From Hellea sp965224755 (lineage in GTDB: Bacteria > Pseudomonadota > Alphaproteobacteria > Caulobacterales > Maricaulaceae): a stretch of DNA of 64,000 bases. A program made the translations under genes and the position numbers. Positions 19,883 through 29,239 of the stretch are shown piece after piece. The stretch is taken from NCBI GenBank assembly GCA_965224755.1, contig OZ245061.1, forward strand, positions 744,001 through 808,000, read 5' to 3'. The notes beneath the pieces are model-generated. The model was given only the letters and a program-made list of their open reading frames with translations. It was not told where the DNA came from and did not search any database. Each line of letters opens with the position of its first letter. Position 1 is the first letter of the stretch.

Positions 19883-20806
19883 CTATTTTCTACGTCTATT
19901 TTGTTTAGAAAAATTCAACCGACGTTGCCTGACAATATGACGCTTCTGAATTTCAGATTGCGCAACATATAATTCGGAAAACCTTGGAAAATAGAAATCC
20001 CTAGCCAAATGCAAATCTATGAGACAGTTCAACAAAATCACAATAAATGCAATCCAGTAAATTGTTGTCAATGGCATATAAGTTGTCAAAGAATAAGCAG
20101 GCTCCTGCGCAAAAACTGACATGGTTATTGCGATCAGAATTAGAGCGGTTCCAAGATTGTTTTTTACCCACACCCAACCGACTTGTCGCGGAAACATCGC
20201 ATTAAAACTGCTCACATTGATAGCGCCGGGTAAAATCTGGGAGACAATATCAAAGATAAGCGGCTTGAACCAACGATTGGATAGGATTAACCAACTTGCA
20301 TTCAGCACCATCAGCAAGATGTAAACACGGATAAAGTTTTCTGGGTATAATATCTGAAATGCGAGATAGACAATAATCACAGTTTGAAAAACCAGGAATA
20401 CAGATTCAAGCCTGAATAAGTTCTTATCGTGGTAATCTAGAAATCGGAGTAATTGGTTTTGTGTCTTTGGAGTCAGTCCGACACAATCTATATGATTGTT
20501 GATGATATGCAAAATCTCATTGTAACGTATGTCAAATATCCGAATATCGCCTACATAAAACCTAAAAAATGTCAAAAAATAAACTGCAAATGCCAAAATA
20601 GATATCAAAGGGTATTGTGCGTCTGTCATGCCGACAGGTTTTGTAATAATACCAAGAGTTTTAAAGGCGATATCTACCTGAGAAATTGCTGAAAAAGTTC
20701 CTGCTGTAAATAAAATCAACCAAACATTTTTGATCGCATTATTGGAGTTTGTAGATGCTGCGGTGATGAAATCACGAACAACTTTGTTGGTTTCATCAAT
20801 TTTCAT
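19883..20806 (-). CDS. Multi-pass membrane protein of unknown function
   Basis: 307 residues with about six hydrophobic segments (near 28-45, 66-84, 135-155, 160-178, 217-232, 241-263), a short N-terminal cytoplasmic helix and a basic C-terminus (QKRHIVRQRRLNFSKQNRRRK). It is clearly more AT-rich than its neighbours, which may mean recent acquisition. No family recognised. It is transcribed alone. Confidence 0.65.
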   Translation of the reverse strand: MKIDETNKVVRDFITAASTNSNNAIKNVWLILFTAGTFSAISQVDIAFKTLGIITKPVGMTDAQYPLISILAFAVYFLTFFRFYVGDIRIFDIRYNEILHIINNHIDCVGLTPKTQNQLLRFLDYHDKNLFRLESVFLVFQTVIIVYLAFQILYPENFIRVYILLMVLNASWLILSNRWFKPLIFDIVSQILPGAINVSSFNAMFPRQVGWVWVKNNLGTALILIAITMSVFAQEPAYSLTTYMPLTTIYWIAFIVILLNCLIDLHLARDFYFPRFSELYVAQSEIQKRHIVRQRRLNFSKQNRRRK

Positions 20807-21032
20807 AAGCCAACCCCGTTACAGAATATATTATACATGGACGAACCCGCTAGCCTGCACAAATATTATCTTTAAAGGAATTTGTTTGAGGTGAAAGTCA
20901 TATAAGACGCATAGGCTTGTCATATATTTACCACGCTTGTTATTTATTTTTCATTCTGGGCGTAATTTCATTTGCCTTGTTTTCTTCATTACTTATTCTG
21001 GCCCGACCTATGTGGCAATCAGGAAACATTTT

Positions 21033-21989
21033 ATGAAATCCCGATTATTTTGGATGATAGTGACGGGATTGGCGCTGGCGCTGGCTTTACTTGCCGCCGT
21101 ACAAGCAACGGGTTTTTTGTCAAAAACGGCTGCGACCAATAACCCGCCTCCCGCATCTGCGAGTCCCCCCGCAAGTTCTGAGGTGCTTGATACGGGAATC
21201 ACGCCGGTTATTTTCCGTACAATCAATGAATATGGGATAGCGCCTGCCCGCAAATTACGCCTGAACGGTACGAGCGAGCCTAATTCTGTGCTTATCTTGC
21301 TCAATCGCAATGAACGTGTGCGGCAAATAAAGGCGGATGAGGACGGCATTTGGAGCCTTGATATCGATGTCACTCCCAGGCAGTCCATGGTGCTGGAAAT
21401 GGTCATGTTTGTCGAAGGGGGGCTGAATGTGCGCGGCGACGAGACGGTGTTTCGTATTCCTGTGCCGGTCAGTGAAGGCGAAGATAATGACGTCGTCAAA
21501 CCTGCCCTGATAATGGTTAGCGCCCCCGGCGGGCCGACGCGGATCGTGCAAACGCCCTTTGGCGGTAGCCCAACGGACGGCCCGCTCTCTATGGGGCCGA
21601 TCGATTATGATGATAGCGGCGGGGTGATTTTCTCCGGCACGACAGCCGAAGAAGGACGCGTAAGAATTTATGCCGGCGGGGCTGCAATCGGCGAGACCCG
21701 GGTTGGCGCAGGCGGGCGATGGAACTTCATCGCCGGTAAAATGCTGCCGCTCGGGGAATATGATATTGCCGCTGAGCTGATAAAAACCGACGGCGTTAGG
21801 GCGCGGGTCAGCGTGCCTTTTGAGCGCCTACCGCCCTCGCGCAAAACCGATATATCGCCTTCGGACGCGCCTGATGTGCGCTATGAGCCCTTTCGCTGGC
21901 AGGTAAGGCGGCGGCTTTTAGGCGGCGGAACGCAATATACGGCAATCTTCGCGCCCGCAGAGGCCGAGAGCTTGGTCGTTAGCGAGTAA
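21033..21989 (+). CDS. Membrane-anchored Ig-like domain protein, unknown function
   Basis: From ATG 21033 (AGGAAA 8 nt upstream), about 318 residues. It has one N-terminal transmembrane anchor (RLFWMIVTGLALALALLAAVQ), then a Pro/Ala/Ser linker and a periplasmic part with repeated beta-sandwich-like segments (LNGTSEPNSVLILLNRNERV; GTTAEEGRVRIYAGGAAIGE). This resembles Ig-like modules of LysM-containing alphaproteobacterial envelope proteins, but no LysM is visible. Its stop abuts the stop of the adaptor gene on the other strand. Confidence 0.65.
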   Translation: MKSRLFWMIVTGLALALALLAAVQATGFLSKTAATNNPPPASASPPASSEVLDTGITPVIFRTINEYGIAPARKLRLNGTSEPNSVLILLNRNERVRQIKADEDGIWSLDIDVTPRQSMVLEMVMFVEGGLNVRGDETVFRIPVPVSEGEDNDVVKPALIMVSAPGGPTRIVQTPFGGSPTDGPLSMGPIDYDDSGGVIFSGTTAEEGRVRIYAGGAAIGETRVGAGGRWNFIAGKMLPLGEYDIAAELIKTDGVRARVSVPFERLPPSRKTDISPSDAPDVRYEPFRWQVRRRLLGGGTQYTAIFAPAEAESLVVSE

Positions 21990-23069
21990 TTATTGCGAGA
22001 TTGTGCCGCTGCTGGCTCTGCGCGGATCGACTTTGGTGCCTTCGGAGACGTAATCCTGTCCCTGTACAATGATGCGGGTGCTATCCGGCAAGCCCGTGAC
22101 CCAAACACCGTCCATATCTTCGTCAATGGTTTTAGTCACGGCAAAGCGGACAATATCATCATAATCAAGATAGCGGATACCCACCGTTCCGGCATTATTG
22201 AGCGAGAGGATTTTGGACGGCACATGTTGGGCTTTAACACTGCCCGCGCCAAGCCTAATCGTCGCTGTCACGCCGCCTTTGAGCTTTAATGCTTTATTTG
22301 GCACCGCAATTTCGGCGCGGAAGGTGCGGGTTGAAGGATTGGCCCGGCTCTCGATAAAACGAATAGTTCCAGTGAGCGTCTCGCCTGTTGCTAAAATGAT
22401 ATCAGCGTCATCACCAAGCTTGATTGTGCCGATTTGTGTTTCGCTGAGCTGCGCAACGACAATGAGCGGATCCATTTCTATCAGCTTACCGCAAGCCTGG
22501 CCGGGGCCAAGATAATCGCCGATCTCTGCCATCTGGCTATCAAATATCCCGGCAAAGGGTGCGCGCATATTGACATTATCCAGCTCGATTTCAGCCTGTT
22601 TAACAGCGGCTCTTGCACCGTCCACAGCGGCTTGCAAAGATTTTAGCTGGATCGCGGATTTATACCCCTTATCGACAAGCGTTTGTGTGGATTGCTGATC
22701 AAACTCGCGGGCTTCGAGATTGGCGCGGGCTTGATCGAGATTAGCGCGGCGCGCATCGACATCTTGGCGGCAGAGCAGAGCGCCGCGCCTGACGAAGCTG
22801 CCTTCTTTGACGGGCGTTGATTTCACAAGCCCCGCCGTTTCGGCTTTGACCTCTACCACGCGGTTGGCTTCGGTGCGGCCATAAAGTTGGATTTGCCCCA
22901 AGTGGTCTTCAGCAGTACGAGGCTCGATCACGACAGCGGGCATAACGGCCTCAACGACCTTTTTAGGCGCAGGCGCAGTATTGGCTGCATCTTTGGAATT
23001 GCTCCAAAACCAGAGCACAATGACCACAATCGCGGCGACGGCAAAGATATAGGATTTGCTAAGTTTCAT
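21990..23069 (-). CDS. RND-type efflux periplasmic adaptor subunit (HlyD/AcrA family)
   Basis: 359 residues. The N-terminal anchor is FAVAAIVVIVLWFW, followed by a lipoyl half-motif (VEVKAETAGLVKSTPVKEGSFVRRGALL), an alpha-hairpin of about 80 residues, and the second half-motif IRAPFAGIF-like (NMRAPFAGIFDSQMAEIGDYL). This is the membrane fusion protein layout. It would link an inner-membrane pump to an outer-membrane channel. No RND pump lies immediately next to it in this window. Confidence 0.88.
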   Translation of the reverse strand: MKLSKSYIFAVAAIVVIVLWFWSNSKDAANTAPAPKKVVEAVMPAVVIEPRTAEDHLGQIQLYGRTEANRVVEVKAETAGLVKSTPVKEGSFVRRGALLCRQDVDARRANLDQARANLEAREFDQQSTQTLVDKGYKSAIQLKSLQAAVDGARAAVKQAEIELDNVNMRAPFAGIFDSQMAEIGDYLGPGQACGKLIEMDPLIVVAQLSETQIGTIKLGDDADIILATGETLTGTIRFIESRANPSTRTFRAEIAVPNKALKLKGGVTATIRLGAGSVKAQHVPSKILSLNNAGTVGIRYLDYDDIVRFAVTKTIDEDMDGVWVTGLPDSTRIIVQGQDYVSEGTKVDPRRASSGTISQ

Positions 23070-23247
23070 ATTAAGTTTTTAGGGCCCTTTAGATGGCTTC
23101 ACATGGCAGAATTCACATTACGCCAGAATAATCGTGAAATTCACAAACGCAACTGACAAATCTGCAATTTCGCGGGTCAAATATGCATGGGTTAATACAT
23201 TCGTAACGCGAATCATAAACGGTCACACAACTACCGGGAGGCGTTCT

Positions 23248-24510
23248 ATGACCAATAATACTACTAAGTTTGCGAAGACTGTTATTTGGAGCACATTGTT
23301 GCTGACGATGGCAGGATGTAAGACCGTCAATAATGGCGCGAATATGGCACCAGATATCGTGACCGATTCTATCAAACTCAATGAAGCTTATAATAATACG
23401 TCTAATGCTATTATTCTTAAAAATATTTTACGCGCGCGCGATAGGTGGCCTACAAGCTATACAACTCTTTCAGGAATAGATTCCAACCCGACGGCATCTG
23501 ATACAACGGGCTTTTCGTTTTCCCCCTTGGGTTTGGGCAATGCACCGCTACCTTTTTCAGCAAGTGGATCCACATATAACTCTGTAAGAGGAAGTGGTAA
23601 GAGTTATAAAATCAGCCCCTTTGCTGCGAGTACAGATGAAGGCGGCAAGTCCCTTTATAGCGCTATCTCCAAGAAAACCTTTCAGGGATATATGCAAGCC
23701 TGGCCACAAGATGTGGTTACCCTTTTGATGGTACAAGATGTATCAGTTGTTGGGCGCAGTCAAGACAATGCATATAATGACGGGGAAAATCAATATAAAT
23801 TCGTGGCGGACATTGCAGGACTGCTGGGTGTTCATCCGCAAAATTTTAACCTAAAAAAAGACCTTAAAATTGTTGAAAAAACCAGCCAAGACCCATCTTG
23901 CACCACACAAACACTATCATTTGATCAAATAATTCATACAAAAAATCCTGCTATAGCAAATATTATAGCTTTAAAGAAGGAATTAAAGGGAAAACTCACA
24001 CTTGAGCGGTCGTCCGATAAGAATGAAGTTACATTAAAATCTTGCGAAACTTTGGATAAAAAGCCGGTGTTTACTTTGTCAGAGGCAGCAAAGCAAAAAT
24101 CAATGTACGGTGCATCAAATACTGTGCCAAAGCTCAATTTCAATCTTAAATCATTTGACGGCATGATTTATTATTTGGGAGAGGTTGCGCGTATGACAGA
24201 TCAAAATGTAGTTGTTAGTCCTTGCGACTCCATCGTGCCTTTGCCTTATGGCGGTTATACCAAGATAGATACTCTTGGGCCAATTTTCAAAATTGTTAAT
24301 GCCAAATATGCACAGCCAGTTTCCTATGCGGCTCGAGTTGAGCATGACGGCGAAAACTATGTGGCAGTTCCTAATTTTATGCGCTCCAACAGTCAAAATA
24401 ACTGCCCAGCTGAAAGAACATCGACGGTATTATCGTTGCTGACTCAACTCTTAATACTTAATCAATCCAGTGAATTCCTAAAAGCGCCTGAGAATACAAT
24501 CATTCGCTAA
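23248..24510 (+). CDS. Lipoprotein of unknown function
   Basis: From ATG 23248 (GGGAGG 7 nt upstream), about 420 residues. The signal MTNNTTKFAKTVIWSTLLLTMAGC has the lipobox LTMAGC, so it is likely lipid-anchored. The segment NAIILKNILRARDRWPTSYTTLSGI resembles an alphaproteobacterial lipoprotein family of unknown role. Four Cys in the C-terminal part may form disulfides. Low GC relative to neighbours. Confidence 0.7.
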   Translation: MTNNTTKFAKTVIWSTLLLTMAGCKTVNNGANMAPDIVTDSIKLNEAYNNTSNAIILKNILRARDRWPTSYTTLSGIDSNPTASDTTGFSFSPLGLGNAPLPFSASGSTYNSVRGSGKSYKISPFAASTDEGGKSLYSAISKKTFQGYMQAWPQDVVTLLMVQDVSVVGRSQDNAYNDGENQYKFVADIAGLLGVHPQNFNLKKDLKIVEKTSQDPSCTTQTLSFDQIIHTKNPAIANIIALKKELKGKLTLERSSDKNEVTLKSCETLDKKPVFTLSEAAKQKSMYGASNTVPKLNFNLKSFDGMIYYLGEVARMTDQNVVVSPCDSIVPLPYGGYTKIDTLGPIFKIVNAKYAQPVSYAARVEHDGENYVAVPNFMRSNSQNNCPAERTSTVLSLLTQLLILNQSSEFLKAPENTIIR

Positions 24511-24597
24511 ACCACCCTCACCCCCATAACCCAAATCAGGGTTGAAATCCCCGCCTTAGCGGCTAGTGTCGGCGGTAGGTTTCCTGAGGGGGATAGT

Positions 24598-26130
24598 TTG
24601 AGCGATATCATAGATCAGTTGGATGCCCGCCGCGATGAGGCGGAGATGGGCGGCGGCGCGGCCCGGATTGAAAAACAACATGCCAAAGGCAAATTAACGG
24701 CGCGCGAGAGGCTGGAGCTTCTGCTCGACCCTGGTTCATTTGAAGAATTTGACATGTTCGTGCGGCACCGTTCCACTGATTTCGGGATGGACAAAACCCA
24801 TTATCCGGGCGACGGCGTGGTCACCGGATGGGGCACGATTAACGGGCGAAAAACCTTTGTCTTCGCGCAGGATTTCACCGTCTTTGGCGGCTCGCTCTCG
24901 GAAACCCACGCCCAAAAAATCTGCAAAGTGCAGCAAATGGCGATGAAACAAGGCGCGCCAATAATCGGCCTGAACGATAGCGGCGGGGCGCGTATTCAAG
25001 AAGGCGTTGCCGCGCTGGCGGGCTATACCGATGTTTTTCAAAATAACATTCTCGCTAGCGGCGTTGTCCCGCAAATCAGCGTCATTATGGGGCCCTGCGC
25101 GGGCGGGGCGGTCTATTCACCGGCGCTGACGGATTTTATTTTTATGGTGCGGGATAGTTCTTACATGTTTTTGACCGGGCCGGACGTGCTTAAAACCGTG
25201 ACCAACGAGATTGTCACCGCCGAAGAACTCGGCGGGGCCAAAACCCATACGGGTAAATCCAGCGTTGCCGACGGGGCCTATGATAATGATATGGAGGCGC
25301 TGGCCGAAATCCGCCGCCTGTTTGATTTTCTGCCGCTCAATAACCGCTCCGGCGTGCCGAGCCGCCCGTTTTATGACAAACATGACCGCATAGACGAGAG
25401 CCTTGATACGCTGGTGCCGGATAATCCGAACCTGCCATACGATATGTGTGAACTGGTCGAGAAGATCGCTGATGAAGGCGATTTTTTTGAGATCCAGAAA
25501 GACTTTGCCAAAAATATCCTGACCGGCTTTATCCGCCTTGAAGGGCGCACCGTCGGCGTGGTCGCCAATCAGCCCATGGTGCTGGCGGGATGTCTGGACA
25601 GTGATGCCAGCCGCAAAGCCGCCAGATTTATTCGCTTTTGTGATTGTTTTGAAATCCCGATATTGTCATTGGTCGATGTGCCGGGTTTTCTGCCGGGCAC
25701 CAGCCAAGAATATGGCGGGGTGATCAAACACGGCGCGAAACTGCTCTATGCTTACGGCGAGGCAACCGTGCCCAAAGTCACGGTCATCACCCGCAAAGCT
25801 TATGGCGGCGCCTATTGCGTCATGGCGCCCAAACATTTGCGCGGCGATATCAATTATGCGTGGCCAAGCGCGCAAATCGCGGTGATGGGGGCCAAGGGGG
25901 CGACAGAAATCCTGCACCGCAAAGATTTGGGCGACGCCAAGAAAACAGCGGCCCATATTGCCGATTACGAAGAGAAATTCTTAAGCCCGTTCAGGGCGGC
26001 AGAACTCGGCTATATCGACGCGGTCGTCCAGCCGCACTCAACGCGCAAACGCATCTGCCGCGCCCTAGCCATGCTAAAAGACAAAGACCTAAAAAACCCA
26101 TGGAAAAAACACGGGAATTTGCCGTTGTGA
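24598..26130 (+). CDS. pccB: Acyl-CoA carboxylase beta subunit (propionyl-CoA carboxylase type)
   Basis: 510 residues from TTG 24598, preceded by GAGGGGG. It has the N-terminal carboxyltransferase domain (DSGGARIQEGVAALAGY; GPCAGGAVYSPALTDF) and the C-terminal one (VDVPGFLPGTSQEYGGVIKHGAKLLYAY, with the acyl-CoA pocket). It transfers carboxyl from biotin to propionyl- or acetyl-CoA and pairs with the alpha subunit two genes downstream. Propionyl-CoA is the more likely substrate from the length and motif type; this is inferred. Confidence 0.92.
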   Translation: MSDIIDQLDARRDEAEMGGGAARIEKQHAKGKLTARERLELLLDPGSFEEFDMFVRHRSTDFGMDKTHYPGDGVVTGWGTINGRKTFVFAQDFTVFGGSLSETHAQKICKVQQMAMKQGAPIIGLNDSGGARIQEGVAALAGYTDVFQNNILASGVVPQISVIMGPCAGGAVYSPALTDFIFMVRDSSYMFLTGPDVLKTVTNEIVTAEELGGAKTHTGKSSVADGAYDNDMEALAEIRRLFDFLPLNNRSGVPSRPFYDKHDRIDESLDTLVPDNPNLPYDMCELVEKIADEGDFFEIQKDFAKNILTGFIRLEGRTVGVVANQPMVLAGCLDSDASRKAARFIRFCDCFEIPILSLVDVPGFLPGTSQEYGGVIKHGAKLLYAYGEATVPKVTVITRKAYGGAYCVMAPKHLRGDINYAWPSAQIAVMGAKGATEILHRKDLGDAKKTAAHIADYEEKFLSPFRAAELGYIDAVVQPHSTRKRICRALAMLKDKDLKNPWKKHGNLPL

Positions 26131-26162
26131 TAATGGACAAACCCACCCCCCATATCCGTGCA

Positions 26163-26280
26163 TCCCAGCGAAGGCTGGGACCCAGCTATCCCGCAGGCGG
26201 CAACAGATACGATGAAAATTCCTTTGGTCATTTTTGGCAAAAAATAGGGACACTGGGTTTCTGCCTTCGCAGGAATGAAC
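26163..26280. repeat. Dispersed hairpin repeat pair (GCGAAGGC type)
   Basis: TCCCAGC-GAAG-GCTGGGA (26163-26180) forms a 7-bp hairpin. A related sequence lies inverted at about 26252-26276 (CTGGGTTTCTGCCTTCGCAG). Both match the 'CCTGCGAAGGCAGGAACCCAG' type of intergenic repeat common in alphaproteobacteria. They lie between pccB and the small exported protein. Confidence 0.65.
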
Positions 26281-26299
26281 GGGGTTTATAGGAGTTAAA

Positions 26300-26863
26300 A
26301 TGTACAGAGCATTCTTTTTAATTTTAATATTTTTGATGGCTTCGCAGCCTGCGTTGGCGGGTGAGAAAGTAAATATTGATAGTCCTTTTAGGGTTCTGGA
26401 ATACAATACTGTCTCGAATTCATATGGCGAAAGAGCAACTTTTATTCTAATGAATGTTCGAAAAAAGGGAGATATGGGGTGGATACAGGCAGATCTTATT
26501 CATAAGTCAGAAATAGCTCAATATATGAATGGATTAGATGCTATTCGCATAAAGGAAAAACACGTTGATGGATATATAGCTGCTATTAATAAATTTTTAT
26601 CATGGGAAGAAATTGCGAAACGCGATAAAGATAACTTTGATAAAGATATTGTCCAAGTAAATAAGATTAAATTCAAATTTCATTCGGGAAATGAGAATTC
26701 ACATTATCTTGTTATGGCATTTTGTGCTGTTGCAACATGTGTAGAGCCTCAATTTGTTTTTGACAGAGAAAATGCTGTTCTCTTGAAAGTATTTTTTGAA
26801 GATTGGAAAAATGATAAGCTGAATTATTCCATAGCAGAAGAAATTGATAGCAAGTATAAATGA
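26300..26863 (+). CDS. Small exported protein inside the acyl-CoA carboxylase operon
   Basis: 187 residues with a signal peptide MYRAFFLILIFLMASQPALA before GEK, and AGGAG 7 nt before ATG. The mature part is Lys/Asn/Glu/Ile-rich with no recognised domain and two Cys in AFCAVATCVEP. Very AT-rich compared with pccB and pccA. Its TGA overlaps the ATG of pccA (26860-26863), so it is translated with the operon despite an unrelated location in the cell. Confidence 0.7.
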   Translation: MYRAFFLILIFLMASQPALAGEKVNIDSPFRVLEYNTVSNSYGERATFILMNVRKKGDMGWIQADLIHKSEIAQYMNGLDAIRIKEKHVDGYIAAINKFLSWEEIAKRDKDNFDKDIVQVNKIKFKFHSGNENSHYLVMAFCAVATCVEPQFVFDRENAVLLKVFFEDWKNDKLNYSIAEEIDSKYK

Positions 26864-28884
26864 TAAAAAAAATACTCATAGCTAATCGGGGTGAAATCGC
26901 TTGCCGTGTTATTAAAACCGCCAAGACCCTCGGCATCAAGACTGTTGCCGTTTATTCCGATGCGGATAAAAATGCTTTGCATGTGAGCCTTGCCGATGAG
27001 GCCATCCATATTGGCGGCTCGCCCGCGAGCGAGAGCTATCTTGTCATGGATAAAATTCTTGCGGCTATTAAAGACAGCGGCGCAGATGCTGTGCATCCGG
27101 GTTATGGCTTTCTGTCTGAAAATGCTGAATTTGCCAAGAAATTGGCCAAATTAAAGATCGCCTTTATTGGGCCGAATCCTGTCGCGATTACCTCTATGGG
27201 CGATAAAATTGCGTCTAAGAAATTGGCGATAGAGGCGGGGGTGACGACTGTGCCGGGTCATATGGGGCTGATTAAAGATGCGGATGAAGCCGTTAAAATC
27301 TCGAAACAAATCGGTTATCCGGTGATGATTAAAGCTTCGGCGGGCGGCGGCGGCAAGGGTATGCGCATTGCCCATAATGATACCGAGGCGCGCGAGGGTT
27401 TCGCTTCGTCTAAGAATGAGGCCAAATCTTCCTTTGGTGATGACCGTATCTTTATTGAGAAATTTATTACCTCGCCCCGCCATATTGAAATTCAGGTGCT
27501 CGGCGATAAACACGGTAATATTATTTATCTGGGTGAACGCGAATGCTCCATCCAGCGCCGCCAGCAAAAAGTGATTGAAGAAGCGCCTTCGCCATTTTTG
27601 GACGAAACCACTCGCCAGAAAATGGGCGAGGAAGCCGTGGCCCTCGCGCGCTCTGTCGATTATGACAGCGTCGGGACGGTAGAATTTATTGTCGATAGTG
27701 AGCGCAATTTTTATTTCCTCGAAATGAACACGCGGTTGCAAGTCGAGCACCCCGTCACCGAATTAATTACCGGCGTAGATTTGGTTGAGCAAATGATCCG
27801 CTCGGCGCAAGGTGATGAATTAAATATTAAACAAGACGATGTCGAGTTAAACGGCTGGGCGCTTGAATCGCGCATTTATGCCGAAGACCCTTATCGGAAT
27901 TTCCTGCCCTCTATTGGCCGTCTCAAACGCTACCGCCCGCCCGCCGAAGGGACGCTGCCTAGCGGCGCGATTATCCGAAATGACGCCGGCGTTTATGAAG
28001 GCGGTGAAATTTCGATGTATTACGACCCGATGATCGCCAAATTATGCACATGGGGCGAGGATCGCGGCATAGCGATTGCGGCGATGCGGGGCGCGCTTGA
28101 TATATTCGAGCTAGACGGCATTGGCCATAATATTCCGTTCCTGCAAGCGGTCTATGACCATGACCGATTTGAGCGCGGCGACATCACCACCGCCTTTATC
28201 GCCGAGGAATATCCGGACGGATTTATGGGCGCGGAGGTCAATTCAGGCCATACCCGCAAAATCGCGGCGGTCTGCGCGTTGATGTTCGATATCTCCGAAC
28301 ACCGCGCCGCCAAAGCCACAGGCAGTCTTGCCAATCACGCCCGCCATATTCCCGATGAATGGGCGGTTCAGATTGGAGACACCCATTACACAGCCGATAT
28401 TAACGGCGAACAGGGGCTGCGCACGATTGTCATAAATGACGAGAGCGACAAAGCCGCGCTTGAAATGGAAGTGCTGACCAATTGGAAACCGGGCCAATCC
28501 CTAGTGCGGGCTTTTGTCGATAATCAGCCCTTTAACTTCAAAGCCAAAAAATGCTCCGAAGGCTACCGCGTTTGGCACAGAGGCTGCGAATTTAAAGTCT
28601 GTGTCCGCACCCCGCGCGGCGCAGAACTGGCCAAATTAATGCCTGTGAAAATCCCGCTCGATACCTCCAATCTCCTGCTCTGCCCGATGCCCGGCGTCAT
28701 CGTCTCTGTCATGGTCAAAGAAGGCGACGAGGTCATGGACGGCCAAGCCCTCGCCGTGGTTGAGGCCATGAAAATGGAAAATACATTGCGCGCCGAGAAA
28801 CGCGGCGTGATTTCGAAGATCAATTGCGAAGCGGGGGATAACCTCGCTGTGGACGCAGTGATTATGGAATTTGGCACGGGCTAA
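26860..28884 (+). CDS. pccA: Acyl-CoA carboxylase alpha subunit (biotin carboxylase + BCCP)
   Basis: 674 residues. It has biotin carboxylase N-domain LIANRGEIACRVIKTA, ATP-grasp glycine loop SAGGGGKGMR, HIEIQVLGD, metal-binding EMNTRLQVEHPVTE, a middle acyl-carboxylase alpha domain, and a C-terminal biotinyl domain with Lys638 in EAMKMEN. It carboxylates its own biotin using ATP and bicarbonate and passes it to PccB, giving methylmalonyl-CoA from propionyl-CoA (substrate inferred). Confidence 0.94.
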   Translation: MIKKILIANRGEIACRVIKTAKTLGIKTVAVYSDADKNALHVSLADEAIHIGGSPASESYLVMDKILAAIKDSGADAVHPGYGFLSENAEFAKKLAKLKIAFIGPNPVAITSMGDKIASKKLAIEAGVTTVPGHMGLIKDADEAVKISKQIGYPVMIKASAGGGGKGMRIAHNDTEAREGFASSKNEAKSSFGDDRIFIEKFITSPRHIEIQVLGDKHGNIIYLGERECSIQRRQQKVIEEAPSPFLDETTRQKMGEEAVALARSVDYDSVGTVEFIVDSERNFYFLEMNTRLQVEHPVTELITGVDLVEQMIRSAQGDELNIKQDDVELNGWALESRIYAEDPYRNFLPSIGRLKRYRPPAEGTLPSGAIIRNDAGVYEGGEISMYYDPMIAKLCTWGEDRGIAIAAMRGALDIFELDGIGHNIPFLQAVYDHDRFERGDITTAFIAEEYPDGFMGAEVNSGHTRKIAAVCALMFDISEHRAAKATGSLANHARHIPDEWAVQIGDTHYTADINGEQGLRTIVINDESDKAALEMEVLTNWKPGQSLVRAFVDNQPFNFKAKKCSEGYRVWHRGCEFKVCVRTPRGAELAKLMPVKIPLDTSNLLLCPMPGVIVSVMVKEGDEVMDGQALAVVEAMKMENTLRAEKRGVISKINCEAGDNLAVDAVIMEFGTG

Positions 28885-28895
28885 CAATAATGTCA

Positions 28896-29154
28896 TCCCG
28901 GACTTGATCCGGGACCGACCCTTTTACTGTAAATGTAGAATATGCGTTTTGCGTAAGCTTCGGGCAAAGTCGGGTGATGAGGGAAATAAAGTAGAAATAG
29001 GTCTCAAGCACCAATTTCCCCTTTCCTCATGATCTGTCATTCCGGGGCTGCGCAGCAGAACCCGGAAGGTCGAGAGGTTGAGAGCCCACTCTAATATGGT
29101 TCACATAGGCTCGACCTTCCGCATCTTCGGCTATGCCTACGTGTGGAATGACAG
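28896..29154. repeat. Intergenic hairpin repeats between pccA and the YheT-like gene
   Basis: This fills the 355-bp gene-free gap. TCCCGGA-CTTGA-TCCGGGA (28896-28914) is a short hairpin just past pccA. Further on, CTGTCATTCC (29034-29043) and GGAATGACAG (29145-29154) enclose GGAAGGTCGAG (29064-29074) and its complement CTCGACCTTCC (29110-29120), a nested palindromic element about 120 bp long. The same outer arms recur at 34223-34250. Confidence 0.7.
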
Positions 29155-29239
29155 GGTGGATGAAAAGGTTAGATTCTGAGTTTAGCTTTGTTAGTTATGC
29201 GTTATTGAAAAATATATCATAGGCTCTTAAACGGGTGCT

